From Mycobacterium sp. MS1601 (lineage in GTDB: Bacteria > Actinomycetota > Actinomycetes > Mycobacteriales > Mycobacteriaceae), in assembly GCF_001984215.1 (NCBI RefSeq), contig NZ_CP019420.1, positions 62,001 through 126,000 of the forward strand: DNA of 64,000 bases, read 5' to 3'. Below, one piece after another: positions 38,999-46,416 of the stretch; within the stretch, counting starts at the first letter, position 1; every line of letters begins with the position of its first letter. The notes beneath the pieces were generated by a model. That model worked only from the letters and a program-made list of their open reading frames with translations, was not told the DNA's origin and did no database searches. A program made the translations under genes and the position numbers.

Positions 38999-40510
38999 TC
39001 ACAAGGAACGCCACATTCGTCCGTCTCGTGCCAGCATCCGGGCTGCCGACCGAGGTCCGTCCGAACCCGCCGGATAGTCCTCGGGGCGGCCACCTTTGGA
39101 CCAGTACTCGATGACCGGATCGACGATCTCCCACGATCTTTCCACTTCGTCTCCGCTCGGGAAAAGCGTCGCATCTCCGGTCAGGGCATCACGGATCAGC
39201 CGCTCATAGGCGCTCGGTGCGGCGTCAAAGGACGCACGCAGATCCAGCTCGAGATTCATCGGCTGCACCTGCAACCCGGGTCCGTGCTGCTTGGCCCCAA
39301 TCTGAAGCTCAATGCTGATCTCGGGTTGCAGACGCAAGACCAACACGTTGGCGACCCCGTCCCGCGCCGCGTACTCGGCCGGCCGAAAAGTCACGACGAT
39401 CTCGACACCCTGGCGGCTCAGCCGTTTCCCGGTGCGGAGATAGAAGGGCACACCCGACCACCTCGGTGAGTCGACCAACACGGTCAGTGCCGCGTAGGTT
39501 TCGGTTGCCGAATCCGCGGCGAACGACGCCTCCTCGGTGAGGGCACCCACCGGAACCCCTTCCGACGTCCCGGCGACATACTGGCCTCGTGCTGTGGTCC
39601 GGTCGAACGGCAGCGCGACGGAGCTGGCAGCCAACACAGCACATTTGGCGGCCGCCACCGCGGCGGCGGCGTAGGACGAGGGTTCCTCCATAGCGACCAG
39701 CGCGAGCAGTTGGAGCAGGTGGTTCTGGATGACGTCACGGGCAGCTCCGACCCCGTCGTAGTACGACGCACGGCCGGTGACACCGATGGTCTCCGCCATG
39801 GTGATCTGCACGTGATCGATATGCAGGTTGTTCCACGATGGTTCGAACAGCCGGTTGGCGAACCGTAATGCCAAGATGTTTTGTACCGCCTCCTTACCCA
39901 GGTAGTGGTCAGTACGGAAGATCGACGCCGAGGCGAACGCCGATTCCAGGGCTGTCGCGATGACCCGGGCGCTGGCGAGGTCGTGGCCGAGCGGCTTCTC
40001 TACCATCACCCGCCGCCAGCCGGTCCGTGATCTGGAGAGGCCGGCGGCGTCGAGCCGAGTGGACACCTCTGCGAAGGCAGACGGCGGCAACGACAGGTGG
40101 TACAGGCAGTTGCTCGGCTTGCGTCGACGATGCTGCAGCGAATCGAGCAACACGGTGAGCCGCCGGTATGCTTCTGGATCCTCATAGGAACCACCCAGAG
40201 GATGGATCCTCTCCCGCAGCTCGGCCCAGACATCCGGGTTGTAATCCCGCCCAGCGTAACTAGCGATACTCGCCTGCAATCTCTCGTGCAGTCCGTCGGG
40301 ACGCCGAGTGAATCCCACCAGGTCGAAATCCGGACCTAACTCGCCCCTGCTGGCCAGCTCGTACACGGCCGGCATCAGCTTCTTGCGCGCCAAGTCCCCG
40401 GTGATACCGAAGATCACCATCGTCGCGGATTCTATTTCCGCACCGGGGTTTCGCGCGTCGACCGAGATCGAGGCGGGCGCCTCACCCTGGCGCAGCTGCG
40501 TGGTGGTCAT
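38999..40510 (-). CDS. zwf: Glucose-6-phosphate 1-dehydrogenase
   Basis: A 503-residue G6PDH. Coenzyme fingerprint VIFGITGDLARKKLMPAVY (about 31-49), VEKPLGHD, and the active-site segment FRTDHYLGKEAVQNILALRF (usually RIDHYLGKE; Ile is replaced by Thr). It oxidises glucose 6-phosphate to 6-phosphogluconolactone. GGAG lies nine bases before the ATG at 40510; the 29 extra residues upstream are rejected. M. tuberculosis carries other zwf copies elsewhere; this one is isolated from opcA/tal/tkt and faces the hxl genes, which suggests a dedicated role in cycling RuMP carbon. Confidence 0.92.
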   Translation of the reverse strand: MTTTQLRQGEAPASISVDARNPGAEIESATMVIFGITGDLARKKLMPAVYELASRGELGPDFDLVGFTRRPDGLHERLQASIASYAGRDYNPDVWAELRERIHPLGGSYEDPEAYRRLTVLLDSLQHRRRKPSNCLYHLSLPPSAFAEVSTRLDAAGLSRSRTGWRRVMVEKPLGHDLASARVIATALESAFASASIFRTDHYLGKEAVQNILALRFANRLFEPSWNNLHIDHVQITMAETIGVTGRASYYDGVGAARDVIQNHLLQLLALVAMEEPSSYAAAAVAAAKCAVLAASSVALPFDRTTARGQYVAGTSEGVPVGALTEEASFAADSATETYAALTVLVDSPRWSGVPFYLRTGKRLSRQGVEIVVTFRPAEYAARDGVANVLVLRLQPEISIELQIGAKQHGPGLQVQPMNLELDLRASFDAAPSAYERLIRDALTGDATLFPSGDEVERSWEIVDPVIEYWSKGGRPEDYPAGSDGPRSAARMLARDGRMWRSL

Positions 40511-40623
40511 CTGATCGCTCCTTTGGCTAGCGGCAGCCGGCATAGCCAGCGTTCGTTGTAATACTGCGGGACAACGAAATCGGATACACCGAGCCAACCG
40601 GGTAGCACGTACTCGCCCTACGA

Positions 40624-40914
40624 TCAGGTGGGCATCAACGCAATGTTGGAGGGGTGGACCGCTAGCGGAGTGACGACTATCCTCATGTACGGGAAGAGCG
40701 GCAATCCTGAAAGGATCTGGTGCAATTCGTCATTCGATTCGACGTCGAAAATCGAGAAGTTCGCGTACTCCCCCACGATGCGCCAGATATGCGGCCATTT
40801 GCCCGCCCGCTGCAGTTCTTGCGAATAGGCCTTTTCCGTGGCCAATACCTCGTCTTTGACAGTCGGATCGAGTCCCTGCGGAATTCGGACGTCCATACGA
40901 ACATGAAAAAGCAT
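40624..40914 (-). CDS. catC: Muconolactone delta-isomerase
   Basis: A 96-residue protein beginning MLFHVRMDVRIPQGL, with EKAYSQELQRAGKWPHIWRIVGEYAN split around residues 27-52 and FDVESNDELHQILSGLPLFP near 55-74, matching the family in length (about 92-96) and order. It converts (4S)-muconolactone to 3-oxoadipate enol-lactone. It follows catA by seven bases. The larger open frame upstream is a shadow of catA. Confidence 0.92.
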   Translation of the reverse strand: MLFHVRMDVRIPQGLDPTVKDEVLATEKAYSQELQRAGKWPHIWRIVGEYANFSIFDVESNDELHQILSGLPLFPYMRIVVTPLAVHPSNIALMPT

Positions 40915-40921
40915 GCGCGCG

Positions 40922-41785
40922 TCAGATTTCCGGGTCAAGGACAAAGTCGTAGACGACCACCTGCGACCCATCAGGTTTCGTGACAGGCTCCAGCATGAGC
41001 TCGGGCTTGACTGCGCTGGCGATGTCGTCGCCGTTGTGCGGGTCGCCCGGAAAGTAGAGCTGGGCAGTGAGTTGCTCATGTCCGGGCGCAGACACCTTGA
41101 CGTGCAGATGGGCGGGCCGCCAGGCATGCCAACCGGCCGCCGCGATGAGTTTCCCGCACGACCCATCGGTAGGAATCTGGTAGGGCGCGGGGCGGATCGT
41201 GGTGATCTCGAAAACGCCGTCAGCGTCGACGGAAAAGGTCCCACGCAGATTCCACTCGGGAATGTTCGGAGCGAACTGCGAATAGAAGCCCTCGGCATCG
41301 GCGTGCCACAGTTCGATCTTGCCGGCCAGCGGCGTGCCGTCAGTGGCTTTGATGACGCCGCGCAAGACCAGCGGTGTTCCTGACTCGCCGGCGCGCATCG
41401 GTAGGATACCGCTGGCGCCGAGCTCCGGTGCGCCGGGTACATAGTAGGGCCCCTCGATGGTGCCCTTACTTCCCTTACGGTGTTGGGTGGCAACGTCTTC
41501 GACGACATGCTCTATCCACACATCGAGAAAGAGCGGCCACTCGCCGTCCTGCCCGACTGAGATAAGCCACGCCTTGAGGGCGTTGTATTCGTCGTAGGTG
41601 ACGTTGTGACGCCGCACCGTGGCACGCACCGCTTCCAGCACCTCGGTGGCCAGTTCATGCACCCGCGCTGGAGGCGTGTCGGCGACCGCCGCGAAGGGTG
41701 ATTTGTCGGTGTTGAAGCGTTCGGTCGCGGAGGCACCTGACGCAGCTGCACTCGCGCTCACCGCGGGGTTTTCGATGGTGGTCAT
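40922..41785 (-). CDS. catA: Catechol 1,2-dioxygenase
   Basis: A 287-residue intradiol dioxygenase. The Fe(III) ligands are visible: Y168 (GFYSQF), Y202 (APYQIPTDG), H226 and H228 (RPAHLHVKV). The N-terminal helical dimerisation domain (about 40-110) is present. It opens catechol to cis,cis-muconate. It lies between catB (61 bases) and catC (7 bases) on one strand. Both phenol hydroxylase and the proposed O-demethylase would feed it. Confidence 0.95.
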   Translation of the reverse strand: MTTIENPAVSASAAASGASATERFNTDKSPFAAVADTPPARVHELATEVLEAVRATVRRHNVTYDEYNALKAWLISVGQDGEWPLFLDVWIEHVVEDVATQHRKGSKGTIEGPYYVPGAPELGASGILPMRAGESGTPLVLRGVIKATDGTPLAGKIELWHADAEGFYSQFAPNIPEWNLRGTFSVDADGVFEITTIRPAPYQIPTDGSCGKLIAAAGWHAWRPAHLHVKVSAPGHEQLTAQLYFPGDPHNGDDIASAVKPELMLEPVTKPDGSQVVVYDFVLDPEI

Positions 41786-41846
41786 GTCGTAGTTTCTCTC
41801 TTCCTATCTTGATCAAATCCCCGGACTGTGTCCGGAGGGCTGCGAC

Positions 41847-42953
41847 TTACTGATGGTCGGTGCGGTAATGGGCCAACTTGTCCTCGTCGATCTCGATCCC
41901 GAGGCCGCAACCCGCGGGCACATGCAATCTGCCGTCCGCGATGCTGAGCGGTTCGGTCAACAGGTCATCGGACATGTCGAGGAAGTTCGACAGTTCGCCG
42001 GCGCGCCGCGAGGTCAACGCGAAAGCCGCGCCGAACGTCACGGTGCATACGGTGCCGAGCTGACCGTCGATCTGGTTGCCCATCACGACTTCCAGACCGA
42101 GCCCCTCAGCGAGGTGGTGCACGCGGCAGGAATCCGTGAATCCGGTGCGCGCCGTTTTGATGCTGAGTGCGGTTGCTGAGCCGGCGAGGATCTCGCGCGT
42201 CACATCTGCTGCGGTGCTGGCTGATTCGTCGGCAACAAACGGAGTGTCGATATGCTGCACCAACCATCGGCGGCCCAGCACATCGTCGGCCGGGCACAAT
42301 TCTTCGGCGAACAATAGATCGAGGTCAGCCATCTCGCGCATGGCACGAAGCGATTCCGAGGCCGTCCAACCGCGATTGCCGTCGACGTAGAGTTCGATGG
42401 CATCGCCGAAGGCTTCGCGCAGTGCGCGGACCACCGCGGTGTCCAGGGTCACCGGACGCCGGCCGACCTTTACTTTGAACGTGCTGATGCCATAGATCGA
42501 TCGCAGGCGCTGGGCCTCGTCGACCATCGCAGCGGGCTCGTCGAATCCCAACATGTGGCACACCCGCATTCCGTCGGCGTATCCGCCCAGGAGCCGGGTC
42601 ACCGGCAGTTGCAGCGATCGCCCTAGCGCATCCCAGATCGCCATGTCCACAGCCGCTTTGGCGGTGGGGTTGCCGACGGTACGGGCAAGACGGGTCCGAA
42701 CCAGTTCACGCTCGGTGAGTTGGAGTCCGAGAATCTGAGGAGCGAAGATATCACGGACGACCGCGATGATCCCAGCCTGCGTCTCGCCATAGGTGAACGG
42801 CCTCGGCGGAGCCTCGGCCACACCCACGATGCCTTCGTCGGTTCGGACACGAACCAGGACATGCTCAGCAGCATGTATTTCACCGGAGGCGAACCTCAGT
42901 GGCTTACGATACCGAATCCTGTAGGGAATCGCCTCTATCGCAGAGATTTTCAT
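41847..42953 (-). CDS. catB: Muconate cycloisomerase
   Basis: A 368-residue enolase-superfamily enzyme. Catalytic K160-x-K162 in FKVKVG, metal ligands D191 (YVDGN), E217 or E218 (FAEELC) and D242 (VADES), and K266 (SIKTARTG). It cyclises cis,cis-muconate to muconolactone. Its ATG overlaps the catR stop by four bases (ATGA), so the regulator and enzyme are translated from one message, unlike the usual divergent LysR arrangement. Confidence 0.93.
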   Translation of the reverse strand: MKISAIEAIPYRIRYRKPLRFASGEIHAAEHVLVRVRTDEGIVGVAEAPPRPFTYGETQAGIIAVVRDIFAPQILGLQLTERELVRTRLARTVGNPTAKAAVDMAIWDALGRSLQLPVTRLLGGYADGMRVCHMLGFDEPAAMVDEAQRLRSIYGISTFKVKVGRRPVTLDTAVVRALREAFGDAIELYVDGNRGWTASESLRAMREMADLDLLFAEELCPADDVLGRRWLVQHIDTPFVADESASTAADVTREILAGSATALSIKTARTGFTDSCRVHHLAEGLGLEVVMGNQIDGQLGTVCTVTFGAAFALTSRRAGELSNFLDMSDDLLTEPLSIADGRLHVPAGCGLGIEIDEDKLAHYRTDHQ

Positions 42954-43867
42954 CGTCGACCGCCGTGAATATCGTCGGAGGAAGCGGCGACGGCGCTAGT
43001 TCGCAAGATGGTCTCGACCACGGCGGGAATCACGGGGTTATCTGCCGCGGCGCACCAGGCCAACGCCAGCTCGATCGACCTGCCGTCGAGCAAGTCACAA
43101 AAGTGCACACCCGGCAGCGGCAACGCCCGGGCCGAGGCCGGCACCACACCTACTCCCAAACCGGCAGCCACCAACGCAAGGAGCACGGCGGTGCCGTCTG
43201 CGGCATGCTCTCGATTCGGTACGAAACCTGCTTCGCGACAACTGCGCAGCACCGCGTCGTTGACGGCGGAATCTCGGCTCGAATAGGCGACGAACGACTC
43301 GGACCGCGCGTCAGCAAGCTCGACGACGATCTGACCGGCGAGCCGATGGTCTGCCGGGACAGCGAGCACCAGTGACTCGACCTCGATGGTGCGGAATTCG
43401 ATACCCTCGCCAACCAGCGGCGGACGCAACACCGCCACATCCAGGTTCCCGGTTCGCAGCGCGTCGCACTGCGCGGGTGTGAGCATGTCCGCACAGATCG
43501 TTAACGCAACGTCGGGCAGGTCGCTGCGGAGCGCGCGGGCAATGCGCGGCAACTGGGAGAACACCGCGGTTCCGGTGAGGCCGAGTCGGACCATTCCGGA
43601 TCGTCCCACGGCGATCCGTCGGACCCCCCGTTGCGCCTCGTTAACACTGCCGAGAATGCGAATCACCTCGGCCCTTAGGTACTCACCGGCGGCCGTCAGC
43701 GCGACATGCCTGGTGGTTCGGTTGAACAACGTCACATCCAATTCAGATTCCAACTGGCGGATCGCATACGACAGTGCGGGCTGGGCGATGTGCAGCTGCT
43801 CAGCGGCCCGACCGAAGTGACAGGTGTCAGCGACGGTAGCGAAGTAGCGAAGGTGACGTAGTTCCAT
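42950..43867 (-). CDS. catR: LysR-type regulator of the catechol genes
   Basis: A 305-residue LysR regulator with N-terminal winged helix MELRHLRYFATVADTCHFG and AAEQLHIAQPALSYAIRQLE, then the effector domain (LALTICADM, VPADHRLAG). The CatR/BenM type senses cis,cis-muconate. ATG 43867 starts at the conserved MELRHLRYF. It heads the catRBAC operon, so it is autoregulated together with its targets. An 8-bp inverted repeat lies about 78 bases upstream. Confidence 0.87.
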   Translation of the reverse strand: MELRHLRYFATVADTCHFGRAAEQLHIAQPALSYAIRQLESELDVTLFNRTTRHVALTAAGEYLRAEVIRILGSVNEAQRGVRRIAVGRSGMVRLGLTGTAVFSQLPRIARALRSDLPDVALTICADMLTPAQCDALRTGNLDVAVLRPPLVGEGIEFRTIEVESLVLAVPADHRLAGQIVVELADARSESFVAYSSRDSAVNDAVLRSCREAGFVPNREHAADGTAVLLALVAAGLGVGVVPASARALPLPGVHFCDLLDGRSIELALAWCAAADNPVIPAVVETILRTSAVAASSDDIHGGRR

Positions 43868-43944
43868 TTTTCCCGCCTTTGTGACTGAAACTACAATCCA
43901 CGCTATAAGCGACATACATAAATGACAAAGACTTAGATGCGGGT

Positions 43945-43969
43945 GATTGATCGATGTATTTGATCAATC
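43945..43969. promoter_or_regulatory. Inverted repeat upstream of catR, candidate operator
   Basis: GATTGATC (43945-43952) and GATCAATC (43962-43969) are perfect complements with nine bases between. It stands upstream of catR in unusually AT-rich sequence, where the catRBAC promoter is expected. LysR proteins bind interrupted palindromes of similar size. It could be a terminator of the dead gene on its other side, but there is no T run. Confidence 0.45.
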
Positions 43970-44203
43970 GGCTCGAGGCGCAGTGCCTCAGCAGGTGCGG
44001 CGGGCACCGCCTGGCGAATTCCTTGATGTCCCGACACAGCGGGCTATGACGCGGCTGACTCCGCGTGCCTCTATTGGGCAGCAGAGCCCGCTGCCGTCGA
44101 CACCGCGGTTGTTGCTGACGATCGTCAGATCGTCCGGTCCGTGCTCGAGCACCGTCTCGATCAGCAACCCCAGGATGCCGACGTCCTCGTCGAGGGTCAG
44201 CAC
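43970..44203 (-). pseudogene. Remnant of 3-oxoadipate CoA-transferase subunit A (PcaI/CatI-like)
   Basis: In frame from a GTG at 44203 one reads LIETVLEHGPDDLTIVSNN followed by RGVDGSGL and a VSRVIARCVG segment, clearly the CoA-transferase alpha subunit core (GPDDLTVVSNN, then RRVIASYVG). The expected next piece, IKEFARR (usually ENKEFARR), appears only in another frame, and the N-terminal glycine-rich region is shortened. The frame overlaps the catD stop by bases (GTGCTGA), so catD and this gene were once an operon. The thiolase and subunit B are missing. Confidence 0.75.
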
Positions 44204-44946
44204 GCCAGGTGTTCGATGAGCGCAGCCGTGATCACCGCGGGTTGTTCGACGTTCGCGAGGTGAGCGGCATGATCGACGACCAGCAGCCGCGAGCCCGGTA
44301 TGCCTGCGGCGACCTGTTCGAGAACGGCCGGTGGGGTGGCTGGATCTTCGTCACCCGCGATGACCAACGCAGGTGCGGTGATGTCCGCGAGCTGCTCGCG
44401 CAGATCGAGTCGCGCGATCACCTCGCAGCAGCTTGCGTAGCCTTCTGCAGGTGTGCCCGCGCACATCGCAAGCCATGGCCCGCGGTCGCCGGTGTATCCG
44501 CGAGTGAACCAGCGATCGATGACGGCCGCCGCCACCGCTCCCGAACCGGCCGTACGCACCGCGTCGGCGCGGTCGATCCACCCGCTCGCCGGCGGCAGAT
44601 GAGCGCCTGTGCACAACAACGCAATCCGGCCTACTCGATCAGGGTTGCGGGCGGCCACTCGCATCGTGGTCATTCCACCGAGCGAGAGCCCGACCAAGTG
44701 CGCACGCTGCAGGCCGAGCCGGTCGAGCAGCGCGATCAGATCATCGGCCAGTTCGTCGATGACGTATGGGCCCGGCGGCACCGTAGAGTCCCCGTGCCCG
44801 CGCGTGTCGTATCTGACGACGGTGAAATGCTGTTCCAAATCAGCGATCTGGGCGTCCCACATGCGGTGAGTCGACCCCAGCGAGTTTGACAGCACCACGG
44901 CGGGTCCAGATCCAGAGACCACGGCATGGACGTCGACAGCGTTCAT
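44197..44946 (-). CDS. catD: 3-oxoadipate enol-lactonase
   Basis: A 249-residue alpha/beta hydrolase, the CatD/PcaD family: N-terminal LSNSLGSTHRMWDAQIADLE, RYDTRGHGDS and nucleophile S88 in GLSLGGMTTMR; the late acid and histidine lie in VIAGDEDPATPP and DHAAHLANVEQP. It hydrolyses the enol-lactone from CatC to 3-oxoadipate. Separated from catR by a dead CoA-transferase gene. A LysR box precedes it. Confidence 0.9.
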   Translation of the reverse strand: MNAVDVHAVVSGSGPAVVLSNSLGSTHRMWDAQIADLEQHFTVVRYDTRGHGDSTVPPGPYVIDELADDLIALLDRLGLQRAHLVGLSLGGMTTMRVAARNPDRVGRIALLCTGAHLPPASGWIDRADAVRTAGSGAVAAAVIDRWFTRGYTGDRGPWLAMCAGTPAEGYASCCEVIARLDLREQLADITAPALVIAGDEDPATPPAVLEQVAAGIPGSRLLVVDHAAHLANVEQPAVITAALIEHLAC

Positions 44947-44964
44947 GCCCCCACGCTAGAACCG

Positions 44965-44985
44965 GTACTCAGTAAACAGAAGTAC
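44965..44985. promoter_or_regulatory. LysR-type box (T-N11-A) upstream of catD
   Basis: GTACT (44965-44969) and AGTAC (44981-44985) are perfect complements separated by eleven bases, the T-N11-A form of LysR regulator sites. It lies 19-39 bases before the catD ATG and 38 bases before a decayed LysR gene in the opposite direction, so it was probably that regulator's site and may now be served by CatR. Confidence 0.55.
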
Positions 44986-45022
44986 TTAAATGTTGGCTAT
45001 TGAGAGTCCTGGATTCTTAATC

Positions 45023-45178
45023 ATGGAACTGCGCCGTCTGCGGTACGTCCGTGCGGTCGCCCGAGGAACTGCATTTCGGCCCCGCCGGCGAACGCATACC
45101 GGTTCGGTCCACGACTTGCCCGCCACGCTTCCACCTTGCGTCACCAGTTGTCCGATCGGGAAATCCACGCTACCGACG
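45023..45178 (+). pseudogene. Decayed LysR-family regulator, N-terminal remnant
   Basis: The start reads MELRRLRYVRAVA, the usual LysR opening. The continuation EELHFGPAGERI (normally EELHFGRAAERL) is in a second frame, and LRHQLSDREIHAT (normally IRQLEREIG) in a third. At least two frameshifts and loss of all the effector domain make it dead. The divergent orientation relative to catD is the usual LysR layout. Confidence 0.7.
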
Positions 45179-45182
45179 GCCA

Positions 45183-45365
45183 TTACCGGTCGAGCATCTC
45201 GCCGATCCGGTCGAAGAAGCGATCAACACGCCGCTGCAGTCGCGAGCCCTTTCCCCGCTTCTCCCACGCGTAGATGATCACGAACATCACCACCACGATC
45301 CCGAACACCAGCGCGGTGACGAGGATCGCCTCAACAGTTGTCGACACCTGGCCATTCTCGCGCAC
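45183..45365 (-). CDS. Small membrane protein, 60 residues
   Basis: One strong hydrophobic helix (AILVTALVFGIVVVMFVIIY) is followed by a positively charged tail (RGKGSRLQRRVDRFFDRIG), the topology of a single-pass protein with its C-terminus in the cytoplasm. The start is a GTG with GAGGCG upstream; a second GTG six codons later is possible. It follows another small membrane ORF by 21 bases. No family recognised. Confidence 0.5.
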   Translation of the reverse strand: MRENGQVSTTVEAILVTALVFGIVVVMFVIIYAWEKRGKGSRLQRRVDRFFDRIGEMLDR

Positions 45366-45386
45366 CGGTGCCGCCTCGGGCCGGGG

Positions 45387-45518
45387 TCACCACTCATCGA
45401 GATCGTCGTCCTCACGCCGTGGACGCGGCTTGCGCATCACTATCACCGCCGATACCACCCCAGCGATCAAGGCTGCGACGATCGCATAGAACACCAGCTG
45501 TCCCGCCAAGTAGGCCAT
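45387..45518 (-). CDS. Small membrane protein, 43 residues
   Basis: The ATG at 45518 has GGGGGAT upstream. The product begins MAYLAGQLVFYAIVAALIAG, one hydrophobic helix to about residue 28, then a basic MRKPRPRR and an acidic end (EDDDLDEW). Together with the next ORF it forms a tandem of single-pass small proteins of opposite tail character. The function is unknown; it is too short for most gene finders. Confidence 0.5.
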   Translation of the reverse strand: MAYLAGQLVFYAIVAALIAGVVSAVIVMRKPRPRREDDDLDEW

Positions 45519-45597
45519 TGCTCATCCCCCGTTTAGCCGCCCACGAGCCCGGCGACCGTCGTTCTTCACGGCGGGGACCCCGTTGTCGCCACCGAGG

Positions 45598-46160
45598 CTA
45601 GAGCGCATCGATCCAGCGACTCCCGGGGTGCAGGCGCGACAACCATGTGCGCAGCCTGGATCGCCGAACCGCCGCCAGTTCCGGCAGCACGCGTCGGAAG
45701 TCTGCTTGGTCCTTAGTGCGCCGATGTTTGGCCTTGAACGACAGGGCACTCGGGGAGGACGTACGGGATTGCCGTCGTCTGTGCGCAGGATCAGTTCGGC
45801 ATAGGGCACGCTGATGGCGGGGTCGCGCCGGCACAGCCAGCGCTCGTCCGACGGGTTCGCGGAAGACATCGGGCCGGTAGATCCCGGTGGCCGGTTCGCG
45901 CAGCCAGATCTGAAAGTGGGTCTGCAGCCGTTCGGGGCATTGCCAGATCCTGCCATCGCCCACGACATCCCATGCATAGTCAGACAGGTCCGCGACGATC
46001 TCGTCGAATTGCGCTGCCAGCACGGCGATCTCGATATCGACATGACCGCGGGTGACCTCGCCGACGAACAGGTCCAGCGACCACACATCATGGCGCGCGC
46101 ACCGTCGCGAGACGCTGGGCGACGTCGGCCGGGCTCCAGGCCTACCAGCGGTCGTCAATC
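45598..46160 (-). pseudogene. Aminoglycoside-type nucleotidyltransferase pseudogene
   Basis: Pieces of an aminoglycoside 2''-adenylyltransferase-like protein are spread over frames. WSPADVAQRLATVRAP is followed at once by a stop where the glycine-rich strand should be; SLDLFVGEVTRGHVDIEIAV and the sugar-binding region continue in a second frame; DERWLCRRDPAISVPYAELI is in a third; and SFKAKHRRTKDQADFRRVLP with the terminal LHPGSRWIDAL returns to the second. The longest open frame (to 46239) is therefore not a working gene unless the base calls are wrong. Confidence 0.7.
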
Positions 46161-46416
46161 TGGTCGCCGGAAAGAGCAACTCCCCCGACACCAGTCGTGT
46201 CGCTGCCCGCCGAAACCGAAGGTGCGACCCCTTCCGCACCGCATGGCGTGTCGCAGACGAATCCGCACATTCGCATCACGCGAAAAACCCAGCGGACCAA
46301 CGGTCATAAACACTATGGCTGCCATCGTCAGCCTGAGAACACCACCTCCCAGGGACGCCAACCGTAGTCGGTCGACGTTTCGGCAAATTCAGTTGTTTAG
46401 CGTGAAGCTTCGAGCG

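Noticed and set aside
37533-39134. Open frame extending the LuxR regulator to 967 residues
   Set aside because: The extension is antisense to hxlB and hxlA and lacks domain character; a GGAGG-preceded ATG at 37532 explains the real gene.
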